Source: CAZGVW01 sp964529265
GTDB lineage: Bacteria; Planctomycetota; Phycisphaerae; Phycisphaerales; UBA1924
NCBI GenBank assembly: GCA_964529265.1
Contig: CAZGVW010000126.1
Coordinates: forward strand, 1-8,449
DNA length: 8,449 bases
Direction: 5' to 3'
Position 1 is the first letter of the stretch. Every line of letters starts with the position of its first letter. Of this stretch, positions 5,525 to 8,449 are shown piece after piece. The notes under the pieces are model-generated. The model was not told the DNA's origin, ran no database searches, and saw only the letters and a program-made list of their open reading frames with translations. The position numbers were made by a program, and so were the translations under genes.

Positions 5525-5953
5525 TCACGCGCGGGGCGGGGGTGGCGCGGGCTCGCCGTTGAGGCGCGGGGTTGTTGCGCCGGCGGCGGCGCGACGATCT
5601 GCGCGCGAGCCCGGAAGCCGCGCCCCCGAAGGCGCAGGCGGTGGCGGCAGATCTGCGCCGCACGCAGGGCAGGTGACGGGTGGATGCGCGGGCGAGGCGA
5701 CGAGCGGCTCGCCGCATTCGACGCACTTGATCACGATTTCGTCGCTGCCGACGGAGGGCATGCGCGTGAGGTAGATGTGGGCGAGGCCGGCGAGGGCGAA
5801 GAGCGTCCACAGCGCGAGGCCGCCGCAGCCGCCGATGAGCCCGGCCTTCACGCCGCCGGCCCACCAGAAGATGCCGAACATCGCGCCGCCCATGAAGAGG
5901 GCGCCGGCGAGGGAGAGGCCGAGCCAGAGATTTCGCGTGGCGGTGAATCGCAT
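5525..5953 (-). CDS. Small two-helix membrane protein with zinc ribbon and proline-rich tail
   Basis: 142 residues. Helices at about 9-31 and 37-62 (the second Gly/Ala-rich), then a four-cysteine ribbon CVEC (Cys77, Cys80) and CPAC (Cys95, Cys98), with 14 residues between the pairs instead of the 11 in its neighbours. A tail of about 40 residues, rich in Pro, Ala and Arg, follows. ATG 5951-5953 is the first sensible start (MRFTATRNLW then helix 1); no good Shine-Dalgarno is seen, so translation is probably coupled to the upstream gene, which ends 14 bases earlier. The frame is open further upstream but that stretch belongs to the overlapping neighbour. Function unknown. Confidence 0.75.
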   Translation of the reverse strand: MRFTATRNLWLGLSLAGALFMGGAMFGIFWWAGGVKAGLIGGCGGLALWTLFALAGLAHIYLTRMPSVGSDEIVIKCVECGEPLVASPAHPPVTCPACGADLPPPPAPSGARLPGSRADRRAAAGATTPRLNGEPAPPPPRA

Positions 5954-5967
5954 GGAGTGCGCACAGG

Positions 5968-6249
5968 TTACGGTGACGAGGGCGGGGGTGTGTCGTGGAG
6001 TCTCGCGGCGGCGCGCGATGGCGGATGCTCCCGGCTCGGCAGCATGGCCAGGATCATGCCGATGATCGCGCCGAGCATGACGATGAACGCGACCGCCACC
6101 GCGGCGTCTCGCGCGTTGAACCCCTTCACGCCCCACCAGATGAGCATGGCGAGCGACACGCCGATGGCGATGGCGAGGAGCGCGATTCGGAGCCAGGAGC
6201 GGCGCCTGCGCGGGGGCGGGCCGGTGGGCGGCGCGGCTGCGGACGTCAT
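5968..6249 (-). CDS. Small two-helix membrane protein without zinc ribbon
   Basis: 93 residues. The N-terminus is Pro-rich followed by RRRR at 14-17, which should hold the N-terminus in the cytoplasm. Helices are at about 19-40 and 48-70, and the C-terminal tail is rich in Pro, Ser and His. There is no CxxC pair, unlike five of its six neighbours. The start ATG overlaps the stop of the upstream gene as ATGA (6246-6249), so the two are translationally coupled. That overlap, together with the hydrophobic profile, is the main support for a real gene. Function unknown. Confidence 0.72.
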   Translation of the reverse strand: MTSAAAPPTGPPPRRRRSWLRIALLAIAIGVSLAMLIWWGVKGFNARDAAVAVAFIVMLGAIIGMILAMLPSREHPPSRAAARLHDTPPPSSP

Positions 6250-6680
6250 GACGCGGCCCCGGGCAATGTGGGCGCGGGGGTGGCGAGGGTCTCGCGCTTT
6301 CCGGCGGCTGGCTTGCTCAGTTGGCTTGATCGATCACCGGGAGGCACAGGCGTGATCGAGCCGGTGATCGAGGTGTTGCGGCCGCACTCGGGGCAGATGC
6401 GCTCGACCAGGCCGGCGAGGTTGTAGTCGCAGCCGGGGCAGCGCATCGGGTCGCGCGCGGGCTCGGGCCAGGCGAGGATCAGGAGCACCGGTGAAACAAT
6501 GACCGTCTGAGCGAGCGCGACCGCGGCCGAAGCGGTGATCCATACTTGAAGATCGATCGCGCCGCCCCAAAGTGATACGACAAGCGCGACAGTGAGGGCG
6601 ATGCCGCCGAGGAGCAGAGCGAGGCACAGGAAGTACCTGAGGCAGGACACAGACCATTCACCGAAGATGCGCGGCGTCAT
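6246..6680 (-). CDS. Small membrane protein with CxxC-x11-CxxC zinc ribbon (paralogue of the upstream gene)
   Basis: 144 residues. Helices at about 13-38 and 44-71, then a ribbon CPGCDYNLAGL...CPECG with Cys81, Cys84, Cys96 and Cys99, and a Ser/Pro/Thr-rich tail of about 45 residues. It has the same cysteine positions as the protein encoded at 6677-7021, and helix 2 ends alike (SPVLLILAW against SPFLLGIAW), so the two are tandem duplicates. The second residue of the YDL motif's Gly is Asp here (CDY for CGY). Start and stop both lie in ATGA overlaps with neighbours (6677-6680 and 6246-6249). This type of C-terminal ribbon is, to my knowledge, frequent in uncharacterised planctomycete proteins. 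Function unknown. Confidence 0.83.
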   Translation of the reverse strand: MTPRIFGEWSVSCLRYFLCLALLLGGIALTVALVVSLWGGAIDLQVWITASAAVALAQTVIVSPVLLILAWPEPARDPMRCPGCDYNLAGLVERICPECGRNTSITGSITPVPPGDRSSQLSKPAAGKRETLATPAPTLPGAAS

Positions 6681-7021
6681 GCTCTGTCAGGCTCCACTCG
6701 CGCTGGCGGTCGGTCGAGGCGGCCGCATTCGGGGCAGATCGGGCCGGGGACTCCGGCGAGGTCGTAGCCGCAGCCGCGGCAGCGGAGGTCGCCGGGGACG
6801 CGCGGGGCGTAGCGATCGAACGTGAGCCAGGCGATGCCGAGGAGGAAGGGTGAGGCGAGAAAGGTCGCAAGGGCTGCAATCATGGCGGAGGCCGCAATCA
6901 TGATCGGTGCGCCTCCCTCGAAGATGGTCCCGATGACGGTCGGCACACCGATCAGCAGCGTCAGCGCGAGGAACAACCCCAGGCACAGTTTCCACCAGAT
7001 GTAGGTGATGCGCCAGAGCAT
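6677..7021 (-). CDS. Small membrane protein with CxxC-x11-CxxC zinc ribbon
   Basis: 114 residues. A Trp/Tyr-rich start (MLWRITYIWWK), helices at about 12-34 and 39-66, a basic link (FDRYAPRVPGDLR) and then the ribbon CRGCGYDLAGV...CPECG (Cys81, Cys84, Cys96, Cys99), with a short charged tail. Its closest relative in the window is the next gene downstream, with which it overlaps by four bases (ATGA, 6677-6680). The upstream gene ends 6 bases before this ATG; a G-run just ahead may serve as a distant ribosome binding site. Zinc binding is inferred from the cysteine pattern only. Function unknown. Confidence 0.83.
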   Translation of the reverse strand: MLWRITYIWWKLCLGLFLALTLLIGVPTVIGTIFEGGAPIMIAASAMIAALATFLASPFLLGIAWLTFDRYAPRVPGDLRCRGCGYDLAGVPGPICPECGRLDRPPARVEPDRA

Positions 7022-7027
7022 GCTGCG

Positions 7028-7372
7028 CTATTGCCCCCCGCGCCGAGGCCGAGCAGTCTGGCCACACTCAGGACATGCGCGGCCGCTGAGGCCGCGCATG
7101 TCGTATCCGCATTCCGGACAGGTCACCGACGCGCCGCCGCTCTTGCGTCGGAAGCCGGCAAGCAGAGACGCCATGAAAAGAACACACGCCCACACGAACA
7201 TCGCGGGCACGAGCGCCACGAAGAGCGCAAATGGCGCGTTGACCCAGAACGAATCCATTGCGCCGTAGTGGCGAAGCGTTCCCACGAGGCCGTTGAGGCA
7301 CACAGCGAACCACAGTGCCGTGAGCGGCGCGAGCGCCACAACGCACCAAGTGTGGATGCGCGTCCATTTCAT
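7028..7372 (-). CDS. Small membrane protein with CxxC-x11-CxxC zinc ribbon
   Basis: 114 residues. Helices at about 10-33 and 44-73, a basic patch FRRKSGG, then the ribbon CPECGYDMRGL...CPECG (Cys85, Cys88, Cys100, Cys103) and an Arg/Gly tail. Of the array members it carries the most canonical ribbon. The ATG (7370-7372) abuts the stop of the upstream gene with no gap (TGA then ATG), and GAGG lies 6 bases ahead of it. The organisation implies co-translation with the gene at 7373-7639. Function unknown; no catalytic motif is seen besides the cysteines. Confidence 0.84.
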   Translation of the reverse strand: MKWTRIHTWCVVALAPLTALWFAVCLNGLVGTLRHYGAMDSFWVNAPFALFVALVPAMFVWACVLFMASLLAGFRRKSGGASVTCPECGYDMRGLSGRACPECGQTARPRRGGQ

Positions 7373-7639
7373 TCAGGGCCTCGCCTCCACCGCCGCCGCA
7401 GCGCGCCGCCTGTGGCTCTCCACGCGGCAGGCGACGCCGAAGACGACCATCATCACGATGCACGCATTCCAGAGCGAATCGAGGAAGACTTCGCCGATGA
7501 TCGCGAACGTATCCAACCCATCCGGCGACCAGGAGAGGGCGGGGAGGACGTATTCCCACGTCCAATAGGCCGCGCTGCCGGCGAATACGATCGCGCCGGC
7601 GATGACCGCGATTCTCCCGGGTGTTTGGCGCGTGGTCAT
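7373..7639 (-). CDS. Small two-helix membrane protein following rarA
   Basis: 88 residues. A basic start (MTTRQTPGR), helix 1 at about 9-33 with a Trp/Tyr cluster at its outer end (YWTWEY), an acidic loop (SPDGLDTF), helix 2 at about 48-71, then a basic tail (ESHRRR). It has two isolated cysteines (60 and 71) but no CxxC ribbon. The ATG overlaps the stop codon of rarA as ATGA (7636-7639), and GGGGAGG lies 13 bases upstream within the rarA coding end. It is the first of the seven small membrane genes and links the array to rarA. Function unknown. Confidence 0.75.
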   Translation of the reverse strand: MTTRQTPGRIAVIAGAIVFAGSAAYWTWEYVLPALSWSPDGLDTFAIIGEVFLDSLWNACIVMMVVFGVACRVESHRRRAAAAVEARP

Positions 7640-8449
7640 GGCGATGATGCGCCTCCCCGCCGCGCTTTTTTCACCTCCTCCAGCCGCTCCTTCAGCGTCT
7701 TTTCGACGCCGATCTCCTTCGGGCGGTAGTACTCCCTGGGCGCGCCGAGGTAATCCTGGTCCGTCACGCCGCCGAGCGAGGTCTGCGCGCCCTTCGTATG
7801 GCTGTAGGCGTAGCCTTCGCCATCGATGGCCGATCCGGCGCTCTTCGCCTTGTTGGGATCGCGCAGATACACCGGCACGGGCAGCGTGCGGCCTTCGCGC
7901 ACGTCGGCGAGGGCCTCATCGATCGCGGCGTACGACGCGTTGCTCTTGGGCGCAAGCGCGAGGTAGATGGCGCACTGGCTGAGTGTGATGCGCGCCTCCG
8001 GCATGCCGATGCGCTCGACGAGGGACCAGCACGCGTCGGCCACCATGATGCCGCGCGGATCGGCGTTGCCGATGTCCTCGCTGGCGAGAATCGCCAGCCG
8101 CCGCGCGATGTAGCGCGGATCCTCGCCCGATTCGAGCATGCGCGCGATCCAGTACACCGCGGCGTCGGGGTCGCTCCCGCGGACGGATTTGATCATGGCG
8201 CTGATCGTGTCGTAATGCTCGTCGCCGGTTCCGTCGTAGACCAGCGCCTTGCGCTGGATGGATTCCTGCGCGACGGCGAGGTCGATGATGATGGGCGGTG
8301 CGCCGTTGCGATCGATAGCGCCGGAGGCCCCGCCCGATCTCACAGCCACCTCCAGCGCCGTCAGCGCCCGCCGCGCATCGCCATCGGAGGTCCGGGCCCA
8401 GTGCGCGATGGCTTCGTCGCTGACTTCGAGCCCGAGGCGGCCGTAGCCG
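7636..8449 (-). CDS. rarA: Replication-associated recombination protein A (RarA/MgsA), C-terminal part
   Basis: The last 270 codons of a leftward gene whose start lies beyond the window. RarA is an AAA+ ATPase related to clamp-loader subunits (WRNIP1/Mgs1 in eukaryotes) that acts at stalled replication forks. The Walker A and B region is outside the window. Visible in the fragment: the AAA+ sensor-2-like GDARRALTALE (residues 23-33), then the family-specific C-terminal domain with KSVRGSDPDAA (87-97), ASEDIGNADPR (122-132), LAPKSN (165-170), a YAYSH block (213-217) and the final PREYYRPKEIGVEKTLKERL. These blocks follow the order of E. coli RarA. The frame is open through to base 8449. An internal GTG at 8347-8349 is not a start, since family homology continues upstream of it. 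The stop overlaps the next gene by four bases. Confidence 0.95.
   Translation of the reverse strand, partial: GYGRLGLEVSDEAIAHWARTSDGDARRALTALEVAVRSGGASGAIDRNGAPPIIIDLAVAQESIQRKALVYDGTGDEHYDTISAMIKSVRGSDPDAAVYWIARMLESGEDPRYIARRLAILASEDIGNADPRGIMVADACWSLVERIGMPEARITLSQCAIYLALAPKSNASYAAIDEALADVREGRTLPVPVYLRDPNKAKSAGSAIDGEGYAYSHTKGAQTSLGGVTDQDYLGAPREYYRPKEIGVEKTLKERLEEVKKARRGGASSP

Noticed and set aside
3887..5774. Two long rightward open frames (3887-4948 and 4773-5774)
   Set aside because: They are antisense to the HD-domain gene and the small membrane genes; no family motif is seen and composition is biased.
5505..5864. N-terminal extension of the last small membrane gene to 237 residues
   Set aside because: The extra 120 codons overlap the upstream ribbon gene in another frame and are Arg-rich; AAGGGAG before ATG 5504 fixes the start.
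5684..6355. Rightward open frame of 223 codons across the small membrane gene cluster
   Set aside because: The opposite strand has helices, cysteine ribbons and ATGA overlaps; this frame has none of these features.
7031..7729. Rightward open frame of 232 codons
   Set aside because: A shadow of the ribbon and two-helix genes and of the end of rarA; rich in Arg, His and Ala with no motif.
8347..8349. GTG as the start of a shorter rarA-like gene
   Set aside because: The frame continues upstream with GDARRALTALE and further family-like residues to the window edge, so the gene is truncated by the window and not by a new start.

Overview
The window is GC-rich bacterial chromosome. The combined signatures point to a planctomycete, most likely of the Phycisphaerae. 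They are a secreted protein with a PTPG-type PEP-CTERM sorting tail ending in RRRRG, several small membrane proteins ending in a 'CPxCGYDLxGL...CPECG' double zinc knuckle, and a short Q-loop cytochrome bd. This lineage call is inference from recalled family signatures; there is no rRNA or other marker in the window.

Left part (1-2885): the first 41 codons of a lipoprotein run leftward off the window. Divergent from it, cydA and cydB run rightward and encode the two core subunits of a cytochrome bd-type quinol oxidase, a high-affinity terminal oxidase of the inner membrane. The two cyd genes are separated by 185 bases instead of the usual tight junction. That gap is almost entirely filled by an inverted-repeat element with purine-rich and pyrimidine-rich arms, which also carries a 27-codon ORF behind a good ribosome binding site. 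A strong 13-bp hairpin closes the cyd operon.

Middle part (2886-5056): two leftward genes. One encodes a 214-residue exported PEP-CTERM protein, preceded by a leader of about 160 bases with GC-rich hairpins. The other encodes a 367-residue OB-fold plus HD-domain protein of the YhaM 3'-5' exoribonuclease family, followed by a terminator-like hairpin.

Right part (5151-8449): a tightly packed leftward operon. It begins with the C-terminal two thirds or so of rarA (an AAA+ replication-recombination ATPase whose start lies beyond the window) and continues through seven small membrane protein genes. Junctions are 4-base ATGA overlaps, direct stop-start contact, or gaps of 6 to 20 bases. Each protein is predicted to have two or more transmembrane helices, and five of the seven end in a cytoplasmic-looking four-cysteine ribbon. 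Four share exactly the spacing CxxC-x11-CxxC; one has x14. Two neighbours (6246-6680 and 6677-7021) are clear tandem paralogues.

The array of small zinc-ribbon membrane proteins coupled to rarA, and the inverted repeat sitting between cydA and the cydB start codon, are the two parts least explained by known gene families. No tRNA, rRNA, CRISPR array, transposase or phage gene is seen.
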